Shown piece after piece: positions 38,112-50,160 of a DNA stretch of 64,000 bases (position 1 is its first letter; every line of letters starts with the position of its first letter). A program made the translations under genes and the position numbers. The notes beneath the pieces were generated by a model. The model searched no databases. It was not told where the DNA came from and saw only the letters and a program-made list of their open reading frames with translations. The stretch is taken from the NCBI RefSeq assembly GCF_003473485.1, contig NC_053042.1, positions 7,339,501-7,403,500 on the forward strand, given 5' to 3'. The stretch comes from Medicago truncatula. Taxonomy: Eukaryota > Streptophyta > Magnoliopsida > Fabales > Fabaceae.

Positions 38112-38820
38112 GATTAAATTACACTCTCCTCCCCTTAAAGATGCTTGAATTATACTCTCATCCCCTTTTATGTTAAAATATACACTTCCTTCCCCTCTTT
38201 TTCAAAACATATTAGAAAATGTTCCACTCTCTTCCCTTGAGAGAAACTTGAATTACATTCCCCTTCCCTCTTATGTTAAAATCTACGAATTACTCCCTCA
38301 ATATTTTTTTTTATTTATAATAATCTAGCAAAAAAAATAATAATCTAACACACTTGAAAGAAAAATAGTATTGTGGATCCATTTTAATATAATCAAATTT
38401 TGAATACATATTTTTCGCTATTTTTTATTCACAATTTCGTTAATATATATTTTTAAACCCTATTATAAAATTCGATAAATTATGGTTATTTAAAAGTGAA
38501 TTTTATACTCTAAATTATAAATAATAACAAAATATTTAAATTTCATTATCATTGACATTTAAATTATAAAGAAATAAATTTATTTTTCGTAAATGATAGT
38601 TCAAAATTAGTATATATCATAAAAATATTTATTTATGTTAAAATAGATTAAAGTGTAAGACATATTTAATTATTAAGGGAAGGGTTGCAATTCAAGCATC
38701 TCAAAGGGGAGGGGAGTATAAATTTAACTTTTCAAGGGAGGGAATTATATATTTTAACATAAGAGGGGAGGGGAGTGTGTAATTCAAGTATCTCTTAGGG
38801 GAGGGGAGTGTAATTTATTC
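38112..38820. mobile_element. Mutator-type foldback element, 709 bp, 9-bp target duplication
   Basis: Flanked by a perfect TTATGAAAT at 38103-38111 and 38821-38829. The ends are GATTAAATTACACTCTCCT and, inverted, GAATAAATTACACTCCCCT. The arms repeat CTCCCCTCCCCT-type and GATGCTTGAATT blocks in inverted order; the centre is very AT-rich and non-coding. Confidence 0.9.
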
Positions 38821-38844
38821 TTATGAAATTAAAGATGTTTAGGT

Positions 38845-39197
38845 TGTGTTAAGAGTCCAACATCGGACATAAGATGACCTAACAATGTGTTTATAAGTGG
38901 AGGCAATTCTCACCTCACAAGTCGGTTTTGTTGGATTATGTTAGGCCTAACCATAATTTCTAAGATGATATCATAGTCACTTCAAGATCCATTGGGTCGT
39001 CTGCTATCAGGTTTCCGCTATTGGACCACCCACCATTTATGTCCACGAACCAAATCCAATAGTGTTGGTCGTGAGGGGGTGTATTAAGAGTCTCACATCG
39101 GACCGGAGATGGCCTAATAATATGTTTATACGTGAGGGCAATCACTTCACGCACTGATTTTGTAGAATTGTGTTAGATCTAATCATGATTTTTAAGA
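38845..39197 (+). mobile_element. TRIM-type LTR retrotransposon (miniature)
   Basis: Two direct repeats of about 120 bp, 38845-38965 and 39080-39197, each begin TGT(G/A)TTAAGAGTC and contain ACATCGGAC, ATGTTTATA and TTTTGT(T/A)G. After the left repeat a primer-binding-like TGATATCATAGTC (compare TGGTATCAGAGC, initiator-Met tRNA) follows. A purine run GTGAGGGGG precedes the right repeat. The internal region is about 115 bp with no coding capacity. Size and layout fit terminal-repeat retrotransposons in miniature. Target duplication unclear. Confidence 0.8.
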
Positions 39198-39549
39198 GGT
39201 CGTATCTTAAATATCTTTACACTTTTTTAAAAGTGTGTTATGCAAAAATTGAAAACTACATTTCTCCCTACATGTTCAATGTTGCTTAACCAACTAACAC
39301 CCCTTAGATAATCTGCTTGAACAAAACCTAGTGCGCTAACCTTAAATTATTCTTATATACGTTTTTTAAGGGATTCTTATACGTTGTAATCCGAAAGTAA
39401 AAGTATAATACAGTTGGAATCTTTAAATAAAGATCAAATAAAGCTCTTTAAGAAAAAAGATAAAGCTGTTTGGTTTCTTTATTTTTTTTAGTTCTAATGT
39501 TATTTTTAAGTTAAAAGTTGTTTGGCAAAATATTGTACAAAATTTTTGA

Positions 39550-39643
39550 ATTTTTTTTTTTTTTTTTGTGGTGTCTGGGGTTCGAACCCGTGACCTTTCA
39601 TATATTTATGCATTATCTATATCAACTGAGCTAAGCTCACGAG
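39550..39643 (-). mobile_element. second-family tRNA-derived SINE
   Basis: On the minus strand: A-box-like TAGCTCAGTTGATATAG, then B box GGGTTCGAACC (39580-39590 on +), then an A tail (the T run 39551-39568 on +). Imperfect flanking duplication GTACAAAAtTTTTGAATTT at 39535-39553 and GTACAAAACTTTGAATTT at 39643-39660. Differs from the family at 6842 and 17696. Confidence 0.8.
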
Positions 39644-40143
39644 TACAAAACTTTGAATTTATTACGAATTAACATAATAAATAAAAAAATGTTTAAAATG
39701 TTTTTTTAAGGGAAAAAATGTTTAAAATATAAAAGATATATGGTGTGTATATATAAAGTGAATAGTTTGTTTTTCTTTTTCAATTATACTGTATAACAAA
39801 TTTTGTTATAAGAATACCATATTTTTGGTGTCATTTAAAAAGATAAGAATTTATATTATATGATATTATATTTGTTACATTGTTGGTGTCATTGAAAAAG
39901 ATATGTTTAGTTTTTTTAATAAGAAAAAGATATGCATAGTTTGTTACAATATAAATGTGTAAAATATATATTAAGTATAATTTTTTTAGGCATCCATACT
40001 CGTACTTTTAATTAAAATTAAAATTTTATAAAAATAATTATACGCATTACGCAACACTAAAAAAATTATACGCATTAGCATAACAAAAAAACAGGCATAC
40101 AGACTTAAAGTATTATTCTAAACGCTAATGTGTGTGTATATTA

Positions 40144-40280
40144 TGAAGGTGAGAAAAACACAAGAAGGGGGGTTGAATTGTGTTGGTTTTTTCTTCGTTT
40201 TCTCCTAACTGAAAACACTGATCAGAAGCAAATAGAATTCTGCTTCTAAAGTGATGTTCAGGACTAAGTTGCAGCGGATA

Positions 40281-40330
<50 letters not shown>

Positions 40331-41461
40331 AAAAAGACACAAGCAATTATATAGGTTCCTTCCACAAATCGGAAGTAGTACTGTCCCCCTTGCACTTCTA
40401 AGGAGAGTTCACTAAAATGTAATATCTGATTACAAATGCTCACTGCTAAACTTAGCAAGAGACTTCAAATGCTCAAGCACAACTGCAAGAGACTTCCTAT
40501 GCTCAAGAACACAATCAAGAGACTTCTAATGTTCAAGCACAAATGCAAGAGACTTCTAAATTCAAACAGAATTACACAGAAAATTGTCTGAGGTTGAACA
40601 CTTGATATACAATCAGTGGTGTTCACATTACAAATCAGATACAGACTCTTAAGACTCTAGAATTTCTAAGATATGAAAGTTGTTAAGAAATTCTAAGTGA
40701 ACTTTTGAATGCAGAATAATTTCAGCAGAGTTTTTGGCACTTGTAAATTGTTGTTGAGTCTTACAATTCTCTAAGTCTTCACTCCTTTAAATAGAGGTGA
40801 GAAAGAGACGTTGTGAAATTGCCAGCGCATCAAAATAGAGTCGTTTAAAGCTTTGATCGATCACCAATGATCTTTCGCCTGATATGGTTGTTGTCCTATG
40901 AATGATCAATTTCAAATTCATTCCAATTGGGAAGGAACATTGTTGCACGCAGAACTGTTTTTCTTGTCTTGTAGCAGATACACAACAGAGTATTGGAGGT
41001 AGTGGTTGTACACTTCGTACAATTGTACTACGTTAACGCTTTTGAAGAACGAGCATCCAATGCCTTCAAATCCCTACAAAATGACCGTTGCTTCACTCTT
41101 ATAGTCTTCTGCAATCCTTAGACGACACTGAATCCATTGAACAGCTTTTGAAGCTTTAAGTCTTGCATCTCCTGATGAGCTTTAGCTTATGGTGATCTTC
41201 AGCTTCTGATGAGATGTTTCTGATGACGTCATCACTTCAGAAGCACTTTTGTCTTCAGGAGCACTTCTCTTCAGATGCTATAAGCTTCCTAGTTGATTCT
41301 TTAGCTCTCTTTTGTTCTTCCAGAACCTATTTAAGATGTCAAACTTTGTATATGGTCTTGTACCCTTGAACAAATATTAGCTAGTCCAATTGATAATTTT
41401 TAATATCTTGTTATCATTAAAACTCTCAAAGGTTTATTGTTAAACACATTTTGTTCCAACA
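40144..41461 (-). mobile_element. SIRE/Maximus-like copia solo LTR, about 1.3 kb
   Basis: On the minus strand it begins TGTTGGAACAAAATGTG and ends CTCACCTTCA (TG...CA). It is rich in GAAGTGCTTCTGAAG and CTTCAGAAGC-type words, characteristic of large copia LTRs in legumes. The 5-bp flanks are TATTA and TATCA, one mismatch. No internal retrotransposon region adjoins, so it is a solo LTR. It contains an (AG)n microsatellite at about 40286-40326. Confidence 0.7.
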
Positions 41462-41860
41462 TATCAGTGAGGTTGAAGAAATGGAATAAAAATATTTGGT
41501 GTCATTCAATGACAACATGAATAAAAATATTTACGAGGTTGTGATAATTAAAAGATATTTAAATTAAATATATAAGGGATAATATTATGGGACGGAGGTT
41601 GTGATAATTAAAAGATATTTACGAGGTTGTTCCAACATATCAGTGAGGTTGAAGAAATGGAATAAAAATATTTGGTGTCATTCAATGACAACATGAATAA
41701 AAATATTTACGAGGTTGTGATAATTAAAAGATATTTAAATTAAATATATAAGGGATAATATTATGGGACGGAGGTTGTGATAATTAAAAGATATTTACGA
41801 GGTTGTTCCAACATATCAGTGAGGTTGAAGAAATGGAATAAAAATATTTGGTGTCATTTT
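41452..41860 (+). repeat. 176-bp tandem repeat, 2.3 copies
   Basis: Units start at 41452, 41628 and 41804, each beginning TGTTCCAACATATCAGTGAGG. The first unit's first ten bases are the end of the SIRE-like LTR, so the array includes the LTR edge. Units contain GGGACGGAGG, and a similar AACGGAGGGAATAC lies beyond the array, reminiscent of Stowaway MITE ends. Confidence 0.92.
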
Positions 41861-41889
41861 TTTGGACAATATTTTTTTGTAAATGACTC

Positions 41890-44800
41890 AGTTATTATGG
41901 AACGGAGGGAATACTAATTTAGAAGCTAGAACTAGAAAGGGTGTAGCTAGAAACATAAGAAAACGTGGCGTGATATATTGTGGTAGCAATTAAGGAATTA
42001 GCAAAGCATATGATAGAAGAAAGAAAAGAGTGGTTGGTTGACTAGTTGTTTGTTTAGTTTGCTTGGAAGTGTTCAAACCCCTAACCACCAGTTGGTAGAC
42101 CTGTAACCTTATTGTTAATTTTTTGCCTTAAACCTACTCTTAAGTCTTAATGCATAAACCATATTGAAGAGTATATCTTTTTCTTTTCTGTTAGGATGAA
42201 TCAAGAACAAGAATTTGTGAACAGAAAGTGTCTATATCCTTTCCATAAATAATATTGGTAGAATATCAAAGTTGGCTGGATTCTCTATTCTAAGTAGGTG
42301 AAAGTGACAAAATCACGCTTCACACGTGTATAGTGTTGTTTTAGTGTATTCTTCATGTCTTCTAAATACTACGTTAGTTTTAAACTAACCACAAACACAA
42401 CACCTACTGTTCTGTTCCGTTTATATTTTTGTTTAATCCTCTAGGTACACGCTATCCATATTAATATTCATATATTTAAATATTCAAATAAACCTTACTA
42501 ATGTTGAACTTTTGTCATTTTGTTTTTATTTCAAAACGACTGATTGTTGTCGTTGTTATCACGTCAATGTATAATTGTCTTTTGATTCCTTGAGTCTTGA
42601 CCAATGCTAGGGTGAAGCATATTTTCTCAAAGAGTTTGGTTTTGCGATGACAAAAAATGATTTCGAATAGTATTGATTTTAGTTGAAAGTGAGTTGAACG
42701 TGATGTATTTTGTTTACATGCATTTATGCATTGCTTTTGTGTCCGTATATGCCCACTATTTTTGGTCATCTTGTGAAGTTAATCTCAATGACCTCAAGTA
42801 ACATTATTGAAAAGGATTAATAAAAATCTTTTAATTATGCGGTGATAAAATATGTTTTTAAGTAAATTGGTTTTGTCTTAAAAAAAAATGGTTTTGCAAG
42901 ATTAATTTTGTCTAAAAATGAGTTGAATCAATTATATTTGGACTAGACAGTAAACTTGAGACAGGAAATCAATTGTAGAGACAAGGGTTCTACTTAAGAA
43001 TAGCCATACATATCAAAATCAATCAGATATACACATTTTGAATCAATTTTTTTTTTTTTTTACAAAAACATAATAATATTCATTCATTCAAATCGATAGA
43101 AACGTCAAAGATAAATCTGCGAACAAACTTATAATATCCAAGTTAATAGTATATAACGGCATAATGCCTACAAAAATATATGATAAAACTAAAGTGACCG
43201 AAATACTCATGCAACCGGATCTGCAATGTTGACGTCCAAATCTTTGTTTGAATTATCGATCTTTCAATATGAATCAAATGAACACCGCAACAAGACGGAA
43301 AATCAAACAACACAAGACAATGAACAACACACCACCACACTTAGATACGAAATCACGAAGAAAAAACCTAGATCTACGTGAAAATCATTTATTTAATTTG
43401 AAATAGAGAGAAAAAGATGAAGAGAAGTAATTTTAGGTCAAAAATTGACCCAAAACTACCCCTCAATGAAGAAACTGGAAAAAAAAAAAACCTAGAGAGA
43501 AAAAATTAAGACCGGTTTGTTGGAGAGGAGAGACATCTTGAATCAATTTTGTCTCCTCTTACAATGAAAATCAAATATACACTTATGCAAATTATTAGAC
43601 GTGTTCCGACCACAAGTTTATTACAATGTCTTTCTGAAGTATTGTCTACTTTGAGTCTCGTAAATAATCCCCACATTTTTTTCTTTAATTAAAGTACATT
43701 TTAACGGATAGAGGAGTTTGACTTCTGAACGACATGAAACATATTAGTGTATCAAAATTTACCATCAATCAGTAATAAACTTTTTAACAAAGAACAAAAC
43801 CATGACATCTTGCGGACTCAAAACTCAAAATGGACAATACCTAAATGGCAGTGTCATTGCTTAGTAATCAAGACCTATACTTGGTCTCTTGTATAATCTA
43901 GCTAAAAAATTATGTGCTCTATCATAAAAAAAAAAATTAAAAAAATTAAATACTTTTAAATGTGTTGGAGTCGGAGATGTCAATCCCAGACTGTCCAACA
44001 AAATGAATATCAAGATCATTTAGTCCACCGTCAATTTTACAAATCAAATTACTCTAAATGAGTTTTTTTTAAAACAAAAAAGATTAAATTCTGCGCGCAT
44101 ACGTCAGGGCTCTCAAGACAACCTAGCTCCGCTCCTGAATGGTACCTCCTCCCCTTCTAAGTATCCTCCGCTCATCCAACCGAATTCTTTCATTTCCTAC
44201 ACAAATAAAATACAAACAGTTAAATATTTAGAAAAGTAATAATTAAGTTAAATCACATGAATTAATATATCAAATAATAATATAATCACAATTCATGCAT
44301 CTTATCTTATTTTAATTGCTGCTGAGGAGAATTTTTAATTGCGTGCATATTTTAATTAGGACAGGTACTGCAACTGAACTAAGGCTTCTATCATGTTATA
44401 TGTATGTAATTGTTCTTATTTTTCTGTAATAGCTGGACTTTGATTTCTGAAAAGCTGACTATATGTGAAAAGGGGAAATTAGAAATATTGTTGCAATTAC
44501 TCTTGCATGGGTAAATGACAATGACGTAAGATTGTTGTTCTCTTAAATATTCTTATATTACTGGTGCATATAGGGTTTAAATGTACTAGTTTGGTTGTTG
44601 GTCTCTTAAATATTCGAACTTTTACTAAATCGAGTGTTTTTTTAGCTATTTTTCTGCATAATTTGGAGATGGTTTAAGATAATTTTCTTCATAATTTGGA
44701 GCGTGTTCGAGGTAATATTCTGCATAGTTCAGAGCTGATTTTTTCGGCTTGGGGAATGTTGTTGTACAGCAGAGGTGTTTCGATAATGCCGCTGCTACAT

Positions 44801-45900
44801 AAGAATAATTGCACCCCTGGGTTCTGATCCATCTGTGTGTTTCAGCTGCAACATATCAGTTTTTTTTCCGGCTCTTTGCTTTAGTTCTCGAGCGTTTTAG
44901 TTCATTTTACAGATTTTTATTGTTTGTGTTTATGTGGCTGTTTGTATCGTTGGTCTCTTGCTGGTTTTTCAGTATAGGTGGTTGTGGTTTGTCTCCTTAG
45001 CGTAGTTGGTTTTGGTTTGATTTCAAGATAGTTAAATAGACACCTTCAAACAAACTCCGTTCTTGCTTATATCTATTGTGTATGTTTTGTTGATGTTAAA
45101 AAATAGAATCAAAGTTGGATAAGATTGAGTTTGTTGGGAGTGTGTATGGTTTGACTTAGTATGCACATGGAGGTAAATAGAAGTGGCTAAGATTAATATG
45201 TCGTGTTTCCTTCTATTAGTATCCTTTTCCCCCATTTCACGGTACATGATTTCTTATTTTTTCCTTGCGTTATAGCATATTTTGTTGAAACCTTTGTTGC
45301 AGCCTAAAATATTTTCATTCTGAGCTAAATTTATATTGTTCATTTGATATAGAAAAGTAATAGTTTCATTCACATTTTAAGCATTCATTGTAATGTAACT
45401 TGGTGAAGAGAGAAAAAAAATCATATGACAAATGCAAGAAGGGTCTGTGTGTCATGTACTATAGAGTGTTGAGTATGTGACTGGTGTACCTGATTGGATG
45501 GGTGTAGCTTCAATGGAGTTGTTACTTAGTACTGAACACTTTGTATGTGATCTTTGAGCAAATGATAGTGTGGAATTTCTACAACCCTTCATATTCATAG
45601 GTGATGTTGGGTTTAGACATTATTAATAAAATTCTAATTGTCAATGGGCTTTTCCCTAAAAAAAAAAACTGTCATATTACTTTTATATAAGTTTGATTGA
45701 GTGAACTTTCATATTGTTTAGACAAGCTAAAAGAAATGCACTTGAGAGGGATATTAGGACGATTTTAATCTTAAAATTGTATCTCTGTTAACTTCTCTAT
45801 TTAACTTGCCACAAAATCCAAAAAACTTAACTTCTCTATTTAAAAGAAGAAGTAGACAGGAAAACTAAAAGTAGCCTAAAGCATAACTATGCTCAATACA
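41890..45900. other. spacer without a recognised gene
   Basis: About 4 kb of AT-rich sequence. Open stretches at 42,515-42,769, 43,143-43,340, 44,809-45,000 and 45,032-45,247 show no recognisable domain. No tRNA or bounded transposon seen. Confidence 0.45.
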
Positions 45901-45909
45901 TAAATTTAC

Positions 45910-48900
45910 CTCTTGTGCTAATCTTTCAGCCTCAATAGCACGCCCTTCCAAAAGCAAAACTTCCTCAAATGGTGCAGGATACAATGGTAGTTTCTTGCCT
46001 GAAAAAATAAATAATTAAATAAATACTTGTACCATTATTTATTATGACGCTTTTGTTCTTTAAAATGGCAAAGTAAAGGCAGAGAGCATATACTCCTAAC
46101 CTATATGTTTCTCTATTATATTGAAATGTCTCCTTTCATCTGGGCTCACAAAGGAAATGGCAACATTAACATGAGCAACAGTCCATCCCACGCGGTAGAT
46201 ATAATCCTGTAGATCACACGGTCAGGAATATACTAAAACACGTTAACAAAAATATAAAAGCATTATATAGCACATCTTACGTTTGGAGACAAAGGGATGT
46301 TGTAGTTAATCACCATATCTACTGCTGGAATATCTAGTCCCTTACTAACGAAGTCACTACAAAGGAGAATATTGCACTCCCCAGACTTCAATGCATTCAA
46401 GGATCCAAGTTTCTTTGCCTATAAAAAAGTTATTGTGTTAAGAATTAGGCATATTTCTTGTTGGCGGTTTAGAAGAAATTACAATTATATATAATACAGA
46501 ACCTGTAGTACAGTTACCTGACTCATATAACTAATAATAGGGATGGCTCTGAAACCAAGATTCTTAAGAATCAAAGCCAAAAGAAGCGTTATACCACATT
46601 GCTGAGTGTATACCATTGATGTACTTCCAGTCATTTTAGTGAGAGTGTGTGTATGCAAGGTAGGAATCCTATGCAAGAAGCATGGAATTGATGAACACGG
46701 TCAGCGCAAGCATGAATAATATATAATAGTTTCTTCTTATTCACAAAACCCAAAACTAATGAAAAAAAAATTAATTTACTTGTTTTAACACCAAATATAG
46801 CCAATTTGTTAGAAGCGTTCAACACAAACATTTCCTTAATAAACTAAAGTGTGGCGCTGTCTACGGTGAGAGACTGTCACAAATCTCTCACCGTGAGCAA
46901 GTTTTTCAGACCGTCAGATACAAAGATGTATATGATATTATCAAAGATTGTCAGCATTACATTATTTTTCCATTATCTCTTCTCTTTCACACTTGTCTAA
47001 CCACCAAAAACATAAATCAAAACCAGCAAGAACATACTTAATTACTTATTAAATCTTTTTAAAATAAGAACATTACATAGTGAAGAACATCACCATCTCT
47101 AACAAAGAACACTACTGCAAAAAAAAATTAAACAATGAAAAGGGAACATAAATGTTTAATCTTTGACGTTGATAGTAGAAATTAAAGATTTATTTTCAGT
47201 ATTTTATGTGATAAAGATTCAAGCTTCAATAATTTAAGAAAGCAACAAAAGAAAATGGTGTGATTAAGTTTTCATTTTTTGTGTCAACTACAATAAGAGC
47301 TATCTGCCAAGTCTTTTAATTCATCTCACATCAATCAAATTTTGTGCCGTTTAAGAAAGCTGGGTTGTGTTAAATGTTTTTTGGTGAGTTTCATCATCAT
47401 CAATCTTGTAATCTCAGTTTACGATGTTCAAAATGATTAATTTCAAAGTTTCCCCATTTCTCATGATTTGTAAATGTTGGAGTCACACGTGTCATCTAAT
47501 TTTTTTCATATGTGGTGATGCTAAGCTTTTCTATTTTCATGGTGATGATGGAGATATGGTGGGGGTGTAAATTGTAAATGTTTGTGCAAATTTTTTCACG
47601 GGAGCTTGCCTTGAAACTTTCTCAAGATTTGTAAATGTTGGAGTTGCATAGTTTGTACCAATTCTAGTGTGATTTTTTTCAAATGATGCTAAGCTTTTGG
47701 TTTCATGGTAGTGATGGAGATGGTGGGGAGGGAGGGAGAAAAAGGTTGGAGGCAGTGCTGAGAATTGTAGAAGAATAATATGGTGTGAAGGGTGTAGGAT
47801 AATTTCTCATAGGTTGAACAAATCTAAGGTAAAAAATAACTCATGCACCGTAAGCAACTTCCTTCGCTTGCGTGCGGTAGCCTTGCCCCTAAAATGTTGT
47901 CTCTTGTGCATCAAACACCATAACACAAAAACTCATTCGGTATTAAACTAAATAAAATACTTCTACTTTGCTAACTCTACTGTATTTGTGCCATGTATCC
48001 TTGATTGTATTATTGTATGTCTCCGGTCTAGTACAAAGCAAGCAGTAGATATATTCTAATTATGCCAACTTATAATATTTCTACAGGTAACACTTGGCAA
48101 ACAGGAAAAATGGAACTAGTACTTTTAATACACACCAAACATCAAACAAAACTTCTAATTTGTCCTGTTCTAACAGTAAGATATTCAACATTTTCTGGAC
48201 AAGGGAGAAGATAAACCTTATGATTTTCTTGCATAAATTTAAAGCAACTCTGCTGCAGTGTGTCCGCAATAGAATATTTGGAAGATAGGTCAATCTATAC
48301 AGAATAAAAATATATATATATTGTGAATAACATGAGTCAAGCAGGAGATTTGAAGATAATATTTGGAAACATTAAGGTTGTACCTTCACAGGAGTGGAAT
48401 TATCCCTATTAGTACTAAGTGTAGATTTGAAGATAAATAAATTACACAGTTAAGCAGTTCTGACTATGTAGAACCGTCCAAACTCAAATTAATAGCCGAG
48501 ATTGATTACCGAGTGTGACTACATGAAAAATTTATGAAAAAGAAATTTCATCTCCCAAGAAGTTCCTAGAAGTTTATTAGATCAAAGTATTCAATAGAAA
48601 GTTCTAAAAAGCAGTTGGTGAAATAGAAAAGTATCACATGTGTTGCAACAACTATGTTTTGGTTCGAAGATTTTCTAATAATTATGAACCAAATGTAGAT
48701 GCAATTCAATATGATTAAATAGTTTTAAAAATATATCCAAACACATCATTTCCTGCAGAATGAAGAAATTGAATTAATTAATATTAATAATAATAATTCA
48801 GTAGTTTCAAAATCAGATACCTTGTAGCGCAGAGGGAATCACTTCTCTCTGAAATTTCATCGCAAAATACCAAGGCCGTCTTGTTTCACATGTTTTCGCC

Positions 48901-48953
48901 AATTCAGAAGATAAACCCAGATCGGTCATGATTTCATTTTCTTCTAACCTAAT
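45910..48953 (-). pseudogene. decayed DEAD-box RNA helicase (DDX47/RH10/Rrp3 type)
   Basis: Homologous pieces of a ribosome-biogenesis DEAD-box helicase. 48821-48953: LGLSSELAKTCETRRPW, Q-motif region. 48175-48297: SSKYSIADTLQQ (compare ASKYSTVDTLKQQ). About 46518-46640: MTGSTSMVYTQQCGITLLLAL. 46281-46418: KLGSLNALKSGECNILLCSD then FVSKGLDIPAVDMVINYNIP (motif V region). 46101-46206: DYIYRVGWTVAHVN. 45910-45998: GKKLPLYPAPFEEVLLL. The last four pieces keep GT-AG borders and compatible phases. The region carrying motifs I, II (DEAD) and III is missing, and motif VI HRVGRTARAG reads YRVGWTVAHV, so it cannot be an active helicase. The ~1.5-kb gap contains inverted words (CGGTGAGAGA/TCTCTCACCG at 46,874-46,903), suggesting a transposon there. 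Confidence 0.8.
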
Positions 48954-49124
48954 CTATGAATAAAGATTCAATTTAATAATAATCAACTAATATATGCTAA
49001 TATTAAAATCAAAACCAGTTTAGCTAATAACTAAACATAAAATTGCTGAGCGACCGAGACTCCAGCTTCTATTGTAACCGCATCGCAGCAGCCGACGTCG
49101 TGTTTTTGGTTTTTTACAGGTTTG

Positions 49125-49140
49125 CGTGAGTTAACTCACG
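49125..49140. repeat. 16-bp palindrome shared with 61946-61961
   Basis: CGTGAGTTAACTCACG, perfectly self-complementary. It lies beyond the 3' side of the transposase-OTU relic; an identical one lies before the second transposase relic at 62 kb. May belong to the termini of this Mutator-like family (inferred). Confidence 0.6.
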
Positions 49141-49733
49141 TTTAAAGCAGGCAGCAATTCCTGCAGACAAGTGACAAATGACTTGTAACCTCGACATATT
49201 CATAATCAACCGAATTACGTCAGTCAGTTTTACAACGTAATCACATAATCGCACGGAAACGGTTCATATTACACAAATTCACATCTTTTATCACATAATA
49301 ACGCATAAACATCTAAATTACACAAATTCCACTAATTTGCTCTTAAATTTCCAAAATCACATAATCTCACAGTCAAAATTACCCAAATTCATCGTTAAAT
49401 TACATAAACACAAATTCTTTAAAATTCAACAATACGGACACAAATTTGAACAAATTACACTATTACACGTTAATAAATATTACACTTCAACATATCTGAC
49501 ATAAAGATGTAAAGCGTTATTTTCAACCATCACGCTAAACACGTAAGCAACGTCGCTATCATCTTCGAGAAGTTGTGGAAAATACACAGTCTTCCAAAAG
49601 TTCTCTTCCTTATCCTCCCCTAGGTCCACGCCTGGGACATTTACTATTACATCACATGTTCTTCCAAAAAATGCGACCAATAATTGGCGTTACATAATCG
49701 GCCACCAAAAAAAATCCACTTCATATATTTATA

Positions 49734-50014
49734 CTCCCTCCGTCCCAAATTGTATGACGTTTTGGCTATTTCACACGTATTAAGAAATGTAATTAATATT
49801 GTGTGGGGAAGAGAAATTATGAGTTGTTTTACAAAATTATCCTTAATAAATGGTATGGAAAAGATAAATTAAATAATTGAAAGAAGAGAGAGTAATTAGT
49901 AGTTAAAGATATAATAGGAAAAGTAACATTAATATTTCATTGGTATTGTAAAGCGATATATAATTTGGGACAAATTTTTTTTCCGAAGCGACATACAATT
50001 TGAGACGGAGGGAG
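49734..50014. mobile_element. Stowaway-type MITE (Tc1/mariner), 281 bp
   Basis: Ends CTCCCTCCGTCCCAAATTGT and, inverted, CTCCCTCCGTCTCAAATTGT, with TA on both sides (49732-49733 and 50015-50016). This is the classic plant Stowaway terminus. No coding capacity. Confidence 0.92.
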
Positions 50015-50160
50015 TATAATATTAGTCACATATTGGCCACAAATATCCAAATTACATAACCGGACACAAAAAAATATGTCGATGTAATACTACAAAAAAA
50101 TATGACGAACACCGACCGACCAAAAAGTGTCATAACCTATCTAACTAGACTAGTGATAAT

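Noticed and set aside
39569..39643. Possible tRNA gene on the minus strand
   Set aside because: Has A and B boxes but an A-rich tail and flanking duplications, so it is a SINE.
40258..40458. Open frame with repeated Ser-Leu on the minus strand
   Set aside because: Translation of the (AG)n microsatellite inside the solo LTR, not a gene.
46850..47890. Possible Mutator-type element inside the helicase relic
   Set aside because: Inverted words near both ends, but the candidate TIRs align poorly and the 9-bp flanks differ.
49480..49680. 66-codon minus-strand frame (MVAFFGRTCDVIVNVPGVDL...)
   Set aside because: No recognised domain; near the end of the transposase-OTU relic, so perhaps transposon-derived but unsupported.
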